A stretch of DNA of 64,000 bases from Cupriavidus pauculus (lineage in GTDB: Bacteria > Pseudomonadota > Gammaproteobacteria > Burkholderiales > Burkholderiaceae). The notes beneath the pieces were generated by a model, which worked only from the letters and a program-made list of their open reading frames with translations, was not told where the DNA came from and did not search any database. A program made the position numbers and the translations under genes. The stretch lies in NCBI RefSeq assembly GCF_008693385.1, contig NZ_CP044067.1, forward strand, positions 2,957,501-3,021,500, given 5' to 3'. How positions within the stretch are numbered: the stretch's first letter is position 1; every line of letters starts with the position of its first letter. Shown one piece after another: positions 18,457 to 28,807 of the stretch.

Positions 18457-19566
18457 CTAGCGGCCGAGGCCCGAGGCGGCGACGGCGCGCTGCACGTTCT
18501 GCGCGAACAGCGCGTGCAGATGAGTGGTCGGATGGACGAGGTCCGCAAACATGTACGTCTGGTCCGCGCCGGCAGCGGTGAAGTTGACCGGCGAGCAGAA
18601 CAGCGACGTCGCGTATGCGGTCGGGTTCGACTGGAAGGCCGGGGGCGGGCGCAGCGCCATGGCCGCGAGGTTGCACGCCGTTGCCGTGTTCGACACCGTG
18701 AAACCCTGCGACTGGTAGCTGGCCAGCGCGTTGTGGAACCACGTCGCGGCGTCGATATAGACGACCCGGCGCATGGTGTCGTCGTTGGTCAGCTGATTGG
18801 CCAGCGCGGTGTTGAAGGCCTGCACGAGCGGGTTGAATACCGCGGCCGTGACCGACGGGTCGAGCGACAACATCGTCAGCGGCGTCTCGGCGAGGTTCGG
18901 GACGTTGACCACCACGACATGCCTGGCGCCATTCTGGATCGCGTTCTGCGCCACCTTTGCCAGCGCCACGCCCGCGGCCTGTACCGCGGCCGTGGCCGAT
19001 ACCGCGTTCAGCGGGTTGCTGACGATGTTGCCGGCGGCCTGGATCACGTCGTTCGGTCCCCCCTGGATCAGCACGAGCTGGTCGTTGCGGAAGCTGCCGT
19101 GAGCGGACAGGTAGTTCTGGAGCTGCGTGGCGACGGGGACCGTGAGGGCGGCCGTGCCATTGGCGGCCCAGTTGACGCCTTGCGTGCCGGTGACCAGCGC
19201 GCCGCCTTGCGCGTAGCCATATCCGTTGGGGTTGTTCACGATGGGCGCGGAGTAGCCGCCGGTCTGGGCGGCCACGAGCGTGTCGCCGTAGTAGGTGGCC
19301 ACGACCTGCGTCCACACCTGGCCCGGATTCGTCGTGTAGCGGCCGCCGCCGAGCGTGCTGGCGAACGGGGCATACGTGCCGACGTCGGACAGGCTGTCGC
19401 CGAACGAGACGATCTGCAGGCGGACCCCGCCGGGGGTGTCGGCGGAAGGGAGATCGTCGTCGTCGTTGTCGGTCACGCAGCCGGCGAGCAGGCCTGTGAG
19501 CAGGCCCGTGAAGAGCAGGGCCGCGAGGCCGCCGAGCAGGCGCCGGCGATAGGGTTTCATGATCAT
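18457..19566 (-). CDS. GDSL/SGNH-family esterase lipoprotein
   Basis: A 369-residue protein with a lipoprotein signal: a basic N-terminus, a hydrophobic stretch and the lipobox LLAGC with Cys30. The catalytic block I motif SFGDSLSDVG gives serine 58, the block III motif GGPND lies near residue 170, and block V DLVHPTTHLH near residue 345 carries the Asp-His pair. It therefore belongs to SGNH hydrolases (lipases, esterases, acyltransferases) and is probably anchored in the outer membrane facing the periplasm or surface. There is no autotransporter domain. Starts at 19566 and 19560 are both possible. It converges with the globin gene. Confidence 0.9.
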   Translation of the reverse strand: MIMKPYRRRLLGGLAALLFTGLLTGLLAGCVTDNDDDDLPSADTPGGVRLQIVSFGDSLSDVGTYAPFASTLGGGRYTTNPGQVWTQVVATYYGDTLVAAQTGGYSAPIVNNPNGYGYAQGGALVTGTQGVNWAANGTAALTVPVATQLQNYLSAHGSFRNDQLVLIQGGPNDVIQAAGNIVSNPLNAVSATAAVQAAGVALAKVAQNAIQNGARHVVVVNVPNLAETPLTMLSLDPSVTAAVFNPLVQAFNTALANQLTNDDTMRRVVYIDAATWFHNALASYQSQGFTVSNTATACNLAAMALRPPPAFQSNPTAYATSLFCSPVNFTAAGADQTYMFADLVHPTTHLHALFAQNVQRAVAASGLGR

Positions 19567-19698
19567 CGTGTTGTTCTCTTTTTGCGATGCGATCTAGCGA
19601 GAATAGACGAACTCGGTGTGCAACGGCACCGGTAAATTTTGCAACGCCCGGGGGCAGTGTGCCTGTGAGAGAATCGAGGTCTCTTTGACGGAGCAGAC

Positions 19699-22155
19699 AT
19701 GGCCGACGACTCGACTGCCACGGATTCGACGACTGCCACGGTTTCGGCGCTTCCCACGAAAGCCGTGGAGGCAGACTGCGCGCGTGAGCCGATTCACATT
19801 CCTGGTGGTATCCAGCCGCATGGCTTTCTGCTGAGCGTCGATGACGACGGCCAGGTGGTGCAGGTCAGCGCCAACATCAGCGTACTGGTGGGCGCCAACG
19901 TCGAGTCGGTGCTCGGGCAGACGCTGTCGGCGGTGCTCGGCGAGCGTGGCGCGCAGCTCGTCCACCAGGCGTTGCACGATCTCGATACCGACGGTATCCC
20001 GCTCTACGCGGGATCCATCGACGACCCGCGCGGCGGCATGCATGCGCCGCTCGCGATCGTCGTGCACCGGTACGACGGCACGGCCATCGTCGAGCTCGAG
20101 CCCGCGCGCGACACGTCCGACGTGTTCGGGTCGATGTACCCGCTGGTCCGTACGTTCATCAACAGCCTGCAGAACGTCGAGGACTCCGACGCGCTGGCGG
20201 TGCTCGCCGCGCGCGAGGTCCATCGGATTACCGGCTACGGCCGCACGATGGTGTACTCGTTCGACGACGAAGGCCATGGCCATGTCATCGCCGAGTCGTT
20301 GTCGCCGGGCTATGCCGGCTACCTCGGTCAGCGCTTTCCTGCCTCGGACATCCCCGCACAGGCCCGTGCGCTGTACTTGCGCAATCGCATCCGCCTGATC
20401 GCGGACGCGGACTATGTGGCATCGCCGCTGGTCCCGCCGGCGCATCCGGCCACGGGTCGCACGACCGACCTGACCTACGCCTCGCTGCGCAGTATCTCGC
20501 CCGTGCACGTGCAGTACATGAAGAACATGGGCACCTGGTCGTCGATGTCGATGTCCATCGTCGTGCGCGGCCGCCTGTGGGGCCTCATCTCGTGCCACCA
20601 CGACACCGCGCGCGTGCCGCCCTTCGAAGTGCGCACCGCGTGCGAACACATCGCGCAGGTGCTGTCGCTGCAGATCGAGGCGAAGGAAGACCACGCGGAG
20701 GCCGACTACCGGCTCGAGCTACGCCGCCGCCAGGCACGCCTGCTGGCCTCGATGGCCAACGCCGACGATTTCATCGACGCGATCGCCGCCGACCCGCGCG
20801 ACCTGCTGGACCTGCCCGGCGCCACCGGCGCGGCCGTGGTGTTCGAAGGCCGCGTGGTGCGGATGGGCGACGCGCCCGCAACCGGCGTGATCGAACGCCT
20901 CGTGAACTGGTTCGACACGCGGACCGAGGACGTATTCGCCACCGACAACCTCGCCGAGGCGTGGCCCGAGATCACCGAGTTGTCCCCCGCCACATCGGGG
21001 CTGCTCGCGGTGTCGCTGTCGCGCCTGTTCCGCAACTACGTGATCTGGTTCCGGCCCGAGGTCGTGCGCACGATCCGCTGGGCGGGCGATCCCCGCGCCA
21101 AGCTGTCGACGCTGTCGCCGTCGCTGTCCCCGCGCGAAAGCTTCGAGGTCTGGACGCAGACCGTGCGCAACCGCTCGGCCCCGTGGCGGCTCGCGGAGGT
21201 CGAGATCGCGGGCGAGTTCCGCGGCGCGCTGTTGAACCTCGTGCTGCGCCGCGCGGAAGAGCTCGCGCAGCTCGCACTCGAACTCGGTCGCGTGAACCGC
21301 GAGCTCGAAGGATTCTCGTACACGGTGTCGCACGACTTGCGCGCCCCGTTGCGCCATATCGTCGGCTATGCGGACCTGCTGCGCGAGATGGAGCAGGCCA
21401 AGCTGTCCGACCGTGGCCGGCACTTCGTCGAGCGCATCATTGCCCAGGCGCGCTTCGGCGGCAAGCTCGTCGATGACCTGCTGTCGTTTTCGCAGATGGG
21501 ACGCGCCGCGTTGCGCGCGCAGGCCATCGATCTCGACGATCTGCTCGCGCGCGTGGTGGCCGATGAAACCCGGGAACTCGGCGATCGCCAGATCGACCGC
21601 CGCATCGAATGGGAGATCGGCAATCTGGGCATGGTCAATGCCGATCCGGTGCTGATGGTCGTGGTATTGCGGAACCTGATCTCGAACGCGATAAAATTCA
21701 CGGGCACGCGCACGGGGACCGACGGTCAGCCGGTGGCACGCATCTCCGTGACCCGCACCGAAGGCGAGGGCAACCTCGCCGGACAAGACGTGATCACGGT
21801 GCGCGACAATGGCGTGGGCTTCGACATGAAGTACGCGGACAAGCTGTTCGGCGTGTTTCAGCGGCTCCACCGGTTCGAGGAGTTTCCGGGCACGGGAATC
21901 GGCCTGGCCAGCGTCCGGCGTATCATCGAGCGCCATGGCGGCGAGACCTGGGCCGAGGGGGAGCTCGACCGGGGCGCCACGATTTCGTTCTCGCTGCCAC
22001 GGGAAGTCACGCCCGAGAGCGTGCCGGTCCACGAGACCGCTACCGAGACGGCCGCACGACTGGCTGCGGTGTCATCCGGCCAGCCGTACCGGCCGGTTTT
22101 CAAAGATACGAAGAAAGTGGAGGACGATCGTGCTGAGGCCGATCCTGCTGGTTGA
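19699..22155 (+). CDS. bphP: Bacteriophytochrome histidine kinase
   Basis: An 818-residue red/far-red photoreceptor kinase. Domain order is PAS (about 30-140), GAF (about 155-320), PHY (about 335-510), HisKA (about 530-600) and HATPase_c (about 640-770). Cys27, just before the PAS domain (DCAREPIHIPGG), is the expected thioether site for biliverdin. The GAF domain has DIP at 217-219 and the chromophore-contacting His270 region. The PHY tongue has the PRxSF motif at 478-482. The phospho-accepting histidine is His545 (SHDLRAPL). GGAG precedes the ATG. Its end overlaps a response regulator gene, and a heme oxygenase gene able to make the chromophore lies nearby. Confidence 0.96.
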   Translation: MADDSTATDSTTATVSALPTKAVEADCAREPIHIPGGIQPHGFLLSVDDDGQVVQVSANISVLVGANVESVLGQTLSAVLGERGAQLVHQALHDLDTDGIPLYAGSIDDPRGGMHAPLAIVVHRYDGTAIVELEPARDTSDVFGSMYPLVRTFINSLQNVEDSDALAVLAAREVHRITGYGRTMVYSFDDEGHGHVIAESLSPGYAGYLGQRFPASDIPAQARALYLRNRIRLIADADYVASPLVPPAHPATGRTTDLTYASLRSISPVHVQYMKNMGTWSSMSMSIVVRGRLWGLISCHHDTARVPPFEVRTACEHIAQVLSLQIEAKEDHAEADYRLELRRRQARLLASMANADDFIDAIAADPRDLLDLPGATGAAVVFEGRVVRMGDAPATGVIERLVNWFDTRTEDVFATDNLAEAWPEITELSPATSGLLAVSLSRLFRNYVIWFRPEVVRTIRWAGDPRAKLSTLSPSLSPRESFEVWTQTVRNRSAPWRLAEVEIAGEFRGALLNLVLRRAEELAQLALELGRVNRELEGFSYTVSHDLRAPLRHIVGYADLLREMEQAKLSDRGRHFVERIIAQARFGGKLVDDLLSFSQMGRAALRAQAIDLDDLLARVVADETRELGDRQIDRRIEWEIGNLGMVNADPVLMVVVLRNLISNAIKFTGTRTGTDGQPVARISVTRTEGEGNLAGQDVITVRDNGVGFDMKYADKLFGVFQRLHRFEEFPGTGIGLASVRRIIERHGGETWAEGELDRGATISFSLPREVTPESVPVHETATETAARLAAVSSGQPYRPVFKDTKKVEDDRAEADPAG

Positions 22156-22567
22156 AGACAATCCCGACGATATCGAGCTGACGCTGATCGCGCTCGAGCG
22201 GTCCCGGCTCGCCAATCCGGTGGTGTCGGTACGCGATGGCGCGGAAGCGCTCGATTTCCTGCGTCGCGAGGGCAAGTGGGTGGACCGCGTGGAAGAGAAT
22301 CCCGCGGTGATCCTGCTCGACAAGAAGCTGCCCAAGATCGATGGGCACGAGGTACTCAAGGCCGTGCGCGACGACGAACGGCTGCGGCGTATTCCGGTGG
22401 TGATGCTCACGTCCTCGCGCGAGGAGCGCGACCTGCTGCGCAGCTACGACCTTGGCGTGAACGCGTATGTCGTCAAGCCCGTGGAGTTCGACGACTTCAT
22501 GGCGGCGATCAACGACCTGGGCGTGTTCTGGGCGGTGCTGAACGAGCCCCCGCCTTATCAACCCTGA
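22130..22567 (+). CDS. Single-domain response regulator (Rcp1 type) of the phytochrome
   Basis: A 145-residue CheY-like receiver with no output domain. The acidic pocket VEDNPDD (residues 8-14) and phospho-acceptor Asp64 in ILLDKKLPKIDG, with VVMLTSS and the lysine in VVKPVEF, are intact. The start is a GTG at 22130, chosen because GGAGG lies 6 bases upstream and the frame before it belongs to bphP. The 26-bp overlap with bphP means coupled translation. Rcp1-type regulators receive phosphate from phytochrome kinases and act by protein-protein contact, so the final output lies elsewhere. Confidence 0.93.
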   Translation: MLRPILLVEDNPDDIELTLIALERSRLANPVVSVRDGAEALDFLRREGKWVDRVEENPAVILLDKKLPKIDGHEVLKAVRDDERLRRIPVVMLTSSREERDLLRSYDLGVNAYVVKPVEFDDFMAAINDLGVFWAVLNEPPPYQP

Positions 22568-22591
22568 CCCCGCGGCCCTGACCCCGCACCC

Positions 22592-24319
22592 CTAGCGCTG
22601 CGCGGCCGCGCGCCGGATATCGTCCGGCGTGGCCAGCGGCAGCACCACGCGGAACAGCGCGCCCGTGCCCGGGCCGTCGCTGTGCGCGGTCACCGTTCCG
22701 CGGTGTACCTGCACGAGGTTCCGCACCATCCAGAGTCCCAGCCCAAGCCCCGCGGTACGGCCCGTGCCTTCGCCGCGCGCCTGTTCGAAACGCTCGAAGA
22801 TCCGTTCGAGCGCTTCTGCCTCGATGCCCGCGCCCGTGTCCCGCACCGTCAGCTCGGCGCGCGCGCCGTCGAGGGTCACGGCCAGCTCGATACTGCCGCG
22901 GTCCGTGAACTTGACCGCATTCGTCAGCAGGTTCCACACGATCTGGCGCATGCGGCTTTCGTCGGCGAGCACGATGGCGGGGGTCAGCGAGTCCGCGCGC
23001 ACGACGAGACCCTTCGATTCGGCGCCCACGCGGATATCCTCGGCCACGACGCTGGCGAGTGCCGCCAGATCCAGCGGCCGGAGTTCGACCGAGAGCTTGC
23101 CCGTGGCAATGGCGCCGCTGTCGAGCAGGTCATCGACCATGCGCGCAAGCTGGTGCGTATTGCGCTCGATGACCTCGGTCGCGCGCTCCACGTGCGCCAT
23201 GTCCTTGGCGCGCTGCAGCAGCGTGGTCCACCAGAGGATGGCATGCAGCGGCGAACGCAGTTCATGGCTGACGGCGGCGACGAAGTGGTCCATCGCGCGG
23301 ACGGCGCGATCGCTGTGCTCGCGCGCGCGCTGCTGCTCGGCCGCATAGGCCTGGCTGCGCAGTTCGCTGGTCTTGCGCGCGGTAATGTCGATGGTGAAGC
23401 CGAGCATCGACTGCGCGGTGCCATCGCCAAGATGGCGGGCCGCGCCGCGCGACATCAGCCAGTGCACGCTGCCGTCGGCCCACGTGACGCGGTACTCGAC
23501 CTCGAAATGCGCGCGGGCGTCGATGCTCGCATCGATCGCGGCACGCACGCGTTCGCGATCGTCTTCATGGATCAGTTCGCTGAACAGCCGCCGTTCGTCG
23601 AGCGCGTCCGTGGGCTGCAGGCCCAGATTGGCCTTGCACTGGTCGGTGCAGATCATGAACCCCGTGGCGAGGTCGATCTCCCACGCGCCGACGCGCGCGA
23701 ACGACAGCACTTCGTCCAGCCGCGCCTGGTTGTAGCGCAACTCCTCGTTGGCTTCCTCGACCAGCACCTGCCGCAGCCGGGCCTGCGAGCGCAGCTTCGC
23801 GTGCTCGCGGCGATTGTGCTCTTCGGCGACGACCTGGGTCGTCACGTCCATCACCTGGAGCAGCAGCAACCCGTCGGGCGCCACCGATGCGGCAGCGGGC
23901 GGAGCCTCCACACGCGACGCGCGGACCTGCCAGTAGTGCTCGGCAAACGCGCCGTGCGTGCTGATGTCGTAGCGGATCAGCGAAGACAGGCGTGCCTCGC
24001 CGGGGGCGAGGCCGTGCAGTGTGGCATCGAGCCATTCGGCGCGGGCCCGGCGCTGCGCGGCCGAGCCTGCCTGATTGATCTCGTAGACGGACTTGCCGAC
24101 GACCTCGGCGAGCGTGCGGCCCGTCATCGCGCGGTACTTCGCGTTGGCGTGCAGGACGATAAGGCGCGCGTCGAGAATCAGGTACGCGTCGGGGAGCACC
24201 TCGAACAGGTAGGCGGTGTCGACGGGCAGACGCGTAGGGTCGTTCCCGCCATCGTTGGCCGCGTCGCCGCCCGATTTGTTGCCGGCGTCGTTGCCGGCGT
24301 CGTTGACCGCGCTGCTCAC
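22592..24319 (-). CDS. PAS-domain sensor histidine kinase co-expressed with heme oxygenase
   Basis: A 575-residue kinase beginning at a GTG whose bases overlap the bphO stop as GTGA. After a low-complexity N-terminus rich in Asn, Asp and Gly (residues 5-30), there are two PAS domains (about 33-160 and 200-315; the second ends with a PAC motif GFTIDITARK). HisKA follows with His352 in SHELRSPL, then HATPase_c with an N box (NLLTNAVKF) and a G2 box (GLGLGLWMV). No membrane segment or GAF/PHY photosensory module is seen, so it is cytoplasmic. Its signal is unknown; biliverdin or heme are guesses from the coupling to bphO. It converges on bphP and its regulator. Confidence 0.9.
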   Translation of the reverse strand: MSSAVNDAGNDAGNKSGGDAANDGGNDPTRLPVDTAYLFEVLPDAYLILDARLIVLHANAKYRAMTGRTLAEVVGKSVYEINQAGSAAQRRARAEWLDATLHGLAPGEARLSSLIRYDISTHGAFAEHYWQVRASRVEAPPAAASVAPDGLLLLQVMDVTTQVVAEEHNRREHAKLRSQARLRQVLVEEANEELRYNQARLDEVLSFARVGAWEIDLATGFMICTDQCKANLGLQPTDALDERRLFSELIHEDDRERVRAAIDASIDARAHFEVEYRVTWADGSVHWLMSRGAARHLGDGTAQSMLGFTIDITARKTSELRSQAYAAEQQRAREHSDRAVRAMDHFVAAVSHELRSPLHAILWWTTLLQRAKDMAHVERATEVIERNTHQLARMVDDLLDSGAIATGKLSVELRPLDLAALASVVAEDIRVGAESKGLVVRADSLTPAIVLADESRMRQIVWNLLTNAVKFTDRGSIELAVTLDGARAELTVRDTGAGIEAEALERIFERFEQARGEGTGRTAGLGLGLWMVRNLVQVHRGTVTAHSDGPGTGALFRVVLPLATPDDIRRAAAQR

Positions 24320-24963
24320 GGGGCGATCCCGTCCACGGCGGCGGTGCGCGCCAGCAGGTCGTCGAACGCACGGCATGCGCCTTCGCACGCCGCCGCGATA
24401 TCGGCGGGGCCGTGCACGTTGGCGCGCAGCGCGTCGAGAAACTGCTTCCATCGCGGGCCCGGCGATTGCGGACCGAGGTATCGAAGCGGATGCGGCGCGA
24501 AGCGCTCGGCCAGCTGGCGATACAGCACGGCGCCGCCGAGCTGCGAACCCTCGATGACGTAGCTGATGCCCCAGCGGTAAGCCGCATCCGTGCGCAGCGA
24601 GGCCGTATCCACGGGCGGGACCTCGGGGCCGCCCGGCGGCATCGTGGCATGCGAGAGATCCGCGTCGAGCGCGGGCAGGCGTTGCACGGTGGGCAGCAGC
24701 CTCGGATCTTGCGGGCCGTCGCCGAACTGCGCGAACCACGCTTCGAGGGGGGCGAGCCAGGCGCGGATCAGCAGCAGATGGTCGCGGTAATCGACGAGGG
24801 CCGGTTCGGGCTGGGAAAGCGGCATCGAGCTGTCCAGCGTCGCATGCCGCGCGGACGTTGCCGCACGGAGTGCCGCGAGTACGTCGGCGGCGGCAGCGTC
24901 CTTGCCCTGTCCTTCGCCGTGTCCTTCAGATTGAGTCTCGAGATGTGTCTGTTGTGCAGTCAC
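24316..24963 (-). CDS. bphO: Heme oxygenase (biliverdin-producing), BphO type
   Basis: A 215-residue protein of the bacterial heme oxygenase family, which opens heme to biliverdin, CO and iron; biliverdin is the bacteriophytochrome chromophore. The proximal heme ligand is His40 in SARHATLDSSMPL. The distal-helix region YRWGISYVIEGSQLGGAVLY and the tail RYLGPQSPGPRWKQF match the family. The only plausible in-frame start is a GTG at 24963; its ribosome-binding site is weak. The stop overlaps the start of the PAS kinase. The first 24 residues are low complexity. Confidence 0.88.
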   Translation of the reverse strand: MTAQQTHLETQSEGHGEGQGKDAAAADVLAALRAATSARHATLDSSMPLSQPEPALVDYRDHLLLIRAWLAPLEAWFAQFGDGPQDPRLLPTVQRLPALDADLSHATMPPGGPEVPPVDTASLRTDAAYRWGISYVIEGSQLGGAVLYRQLAERFAPHPLRYLGPQSPGPRWKQFLDALRANVHGPADIAAACEGACRAFDDLLARTAAVDGIAP

Positions 24964-25142
24964 GCAATGCCCGCGTCGGTCCGGTCGTCGTTCCAGTCAA
25001 AACGCAGCCGCCAGCGGTGGGCTGGCAGGCTGCGGAGAACTCGTATCTTACAGGATGCCGGCAACGGACGGGGGTGCCCCACCGCGCGCGAAAATTGTCG
25101 TTTTTACACGCTCTGAGGCCAATAAATCGCGATTTGGCGCGC

Positions 25143-25685
25143 TTACGGTACGAGCCGGGTAAATACGTAATCGCGGTCTTTCACGCGCGCCGCGTGGCAG
25201 GCGAAACAGGTCTGGTGCTGGGCCTCGTCGACGGGCTTGCCGTTGATGAAACGGCCATAGCCCCAGCCGCCCGACGCGGCGTATTTCTTCGAGTCCTTGA
25301 CCATTACCTGCACCGTGGTCGCGTGGTCGGGCACGAGCGCGGATTCGAAGTCCGGAGACTGCGTGTACTTGTACGCGAGCTTGACCAGGATCGACCCGTC
25401 GGGGAAGGGGAGCTTGCCCTTCTTGTATGCGTCCATCGCGATCTTGTTGCCGACCACGGTGCGCAGTTCGTTGAGCGGCTCTTTTTCGAGCGCCGGGGCG
25501 ACGAACTCCCACTGACGATAGCCCTTGGGGATCGTCACGCCATAGATCGGCGAGGCATTGGGGTCCGGTCTGGCGGCTGCCTTGTTGTCCGACGGGGCGG
25601 ACAGGGCCGGGTGCGCGAGCAGGGCGGCCGAGGCGGCCAGCGCGAGGGAAGCGAGGGAGGCGAGGGTGAAGCGCGTCGTTTTCAT
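25143..25685 (-). CDS. Cytochrome P460 / cytochrome c'-beta family protein
   Basis: A 180-residue exported protein with a signal peptide (about residues 1-30) and one C-terminal heme c motif, CFACH, with Cys160, Cys163 and axial His164. The order YGVTIPKGYRQWEFV, VGNKIAMDAYKKGKLPFPDG and WGYGRFINGKPVDEA fits the cytochrome P460 fold. Enzymes of this fold oxidise hydroxylamine with NO to N2O when heme is cross-linked to a lysine, while the c'-beta members only bind NO. Which type this is cannot be decided by eye. It is a single gene in the same region as nsrR and the globin. Confidence 0.87.
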   Translation of the reverse strand: MKTTRFTLASLASLALAASAALLAHPALSAPSDNKAAARPDPNASPIYGVTIPKGYRQWEFVAPALEKEPLNELRTVVGNKIAMDAYKKGKLPFPDGSILVKLAYKYTQSPDFESALVPDHATTVQVMVKDSKKYAASGGWGYGRFINGKPVDEAQHQTCFACHAARVKDRDYVFTRLVP

Positions 25686-25793
25686 CGTTGTTTCCTACGG
25701 GGACGGGATGCCCTGCTATTTGTCCCTGACGATGTATCCGACGTATGTTCGCGAACCCTCGCGCTTGTATCTCAATGTATATGCGTGCGGCGA

Positions 25794-26219
25794 TCAGTAG
25801 CCGTAGTAGTTGACCTGCGCCGGCTGCGAGCACGGTACATAGGCGCGGTCGCTGCTGCGGTAGCAGTAGCCCGGAGGCACCTGCGAGTACGGTTGCACCT
25901 GCTGTTGCGGGTAGGGCTGCTGGTACGAGGTGTAACCCTGCTCGACATAACCGCCCTGCTCGATATACGTGACCGGTTGCGGCGGGGCGTAGACCGGGGC
26001 CGGCGCGGCAACGGCGGTGCTGCTGCTGAGGACGGCCGCGCCGATCGCGAGACCGGCGAGCGCGCCGATCGCGAGGGCTACGCCGCCACCGCCGCCGCCA
26101 TGGCCGCCACCGTGATAGTGACCGCGGTCGCGGCCGTAGTCGCGCGCCGATGCCGGGCCTGCGGCCAGCAGTGCGGCACTGAGCAGGGCAATGCCCGTAT
26201 ATCGAATCGACTTGCGCAT
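25794..26219 (-). CDS. Small exported Gly/Tyr/Gln-rich protein of unknown function
   Basis: A 141-residue protein with a signal peptide (residues 1-26, cut after ASA). The mature part has a His/Gly run (HYHGGGHGG), a hydrophobic glycine-zipper-like segment of about 25 residues (ALAIGALAGLAIGAAVL), and a Tyr/Gln/Pro-rich tail with two cysteines near the end (GYCYRSSDRAYVPC). Such proteins are common in Burkholderiales envelopes, but I know of no defined role. The ATG at 26219 has AAGGAG at 5 bases; a longer frame is not needed. Confidence 0.8.
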   Translation of the reverse strand: MRKSIRYTGIALLSAALLAAGPASARDYGRDRGHYHGGGHGGGGGGVALAIGALAGLAIGAAVLSSSTAVAAPAPVYAPPQPVTYIEQGGYVEQGYTSYQQPYPQQQVQPYSQVPPGYCYRSSDRAYVPCSQPAQVNYYGY

Positions 26220-26329
26220 GGTGAGCTCCTTCGGGGCTGTGGTCGGCCAGATTCGCTGGCCTTTGTTGATGGAGTTCATGATGCACCACTAATCATTACA
26301 GTGGGTTATGCGATGGTGAGCAGATGTAA

Positions 26330-28272
<1,943 letters not shown>

Positions 28273-28307
28273 GATCGTTCGATTACGTGGAAGTAAAGAT
28301 TTGAATA

Positions 28308-28324
28308 TTTCTGATTTTCAGAAA
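28308..28324. promoter_or_regulatory. Probable LysR-regulator binding dyad
   Basis: TTTCTG-ATTTT-CAGAAA is a perfect 6-bp-arm inverted repeat in an AT-rich patch between the divergent lysR gene and the tautomerase gene. Its size and position fit a LysR recognition box, 54 bp before the tautomerase ATG and 36 bp before the lysR ATG. Confidence 0.6.
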
Positions 28325-28377
28325 CATTATTGGCGGCTATCTTGGACACGTCAACCACGCAAACAACGGAGTCCACC

Positions 28378-28773
28378 ATGCCGCTGGTCCGCATCTCCCT
28401 GCTCAAGGGCAAATCGCCCGCCCATATCCGCGCCATCGCCGACGGCGTGCACGAGGCGCTCGTCGAGACGTTCCACGTCCCGCCGGAGGACCGCTTCCAG
28501 CTGATCCATCAGCACGATCGCGACGAATTCATCTACGATGCGGACTATCTCGGCGTACACCGGAGCGACGACGTGGTCTTTATCAACATCCTGCAGAGCA
28601 ACTGGCGGGATACGAAGACCAAGCAGGCGCTATATCGGGCCGTGGCGGATCGCCTTGCGCGAAGCCCGGGGCTGCGGCGGGAGGACGTCCAGATCCAGCT
28701 GTCGCCGAACGGGCGCGAGGACTGGTCGTTCGGCAACGGCATCGCGCAGTACGTGAAGGACGGCGATGCGTGA
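28378..28773 (+). CDS. Tautomerase-superfamily protein
   Basis: A 131-residue protein that begins MPLVRISLLKGKS, so removal of Met leaves an N-terminal proline, the catalytic base of the tautomerase superfamily. At 131 residues it is the longer, fused-like form (Tautomerase_2), not a 60-residue 4-oxalocrotonate tautomerase. SNWRDTKTKQALYRAVADRL and QLSPNGREDWSFGNG are typical blocks. It may act on an unsaturated or keto-acid substrate. The start at 28378 is set by the required Met-Pro. The next gene, an SDR, follows 34 bp later and both are likely targets of the LysR regulator. Confidence 0.87.
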   Translation: MPLVRISLLKGKSPAHIRAIADGVHEALVETFHVPPEDRFQLIHQHDRDEFIYDADYLGVHRSDDVVFINILQSNWRDTKTKQALYRAVADRLARSPGLRREDVQIQLSPNGREDWSFGNGIAQYVKDGDA

Positions 28774-28807
28774 ATTTCCACCACTACAAGCACAGCAGGA
28801 AACGGAT

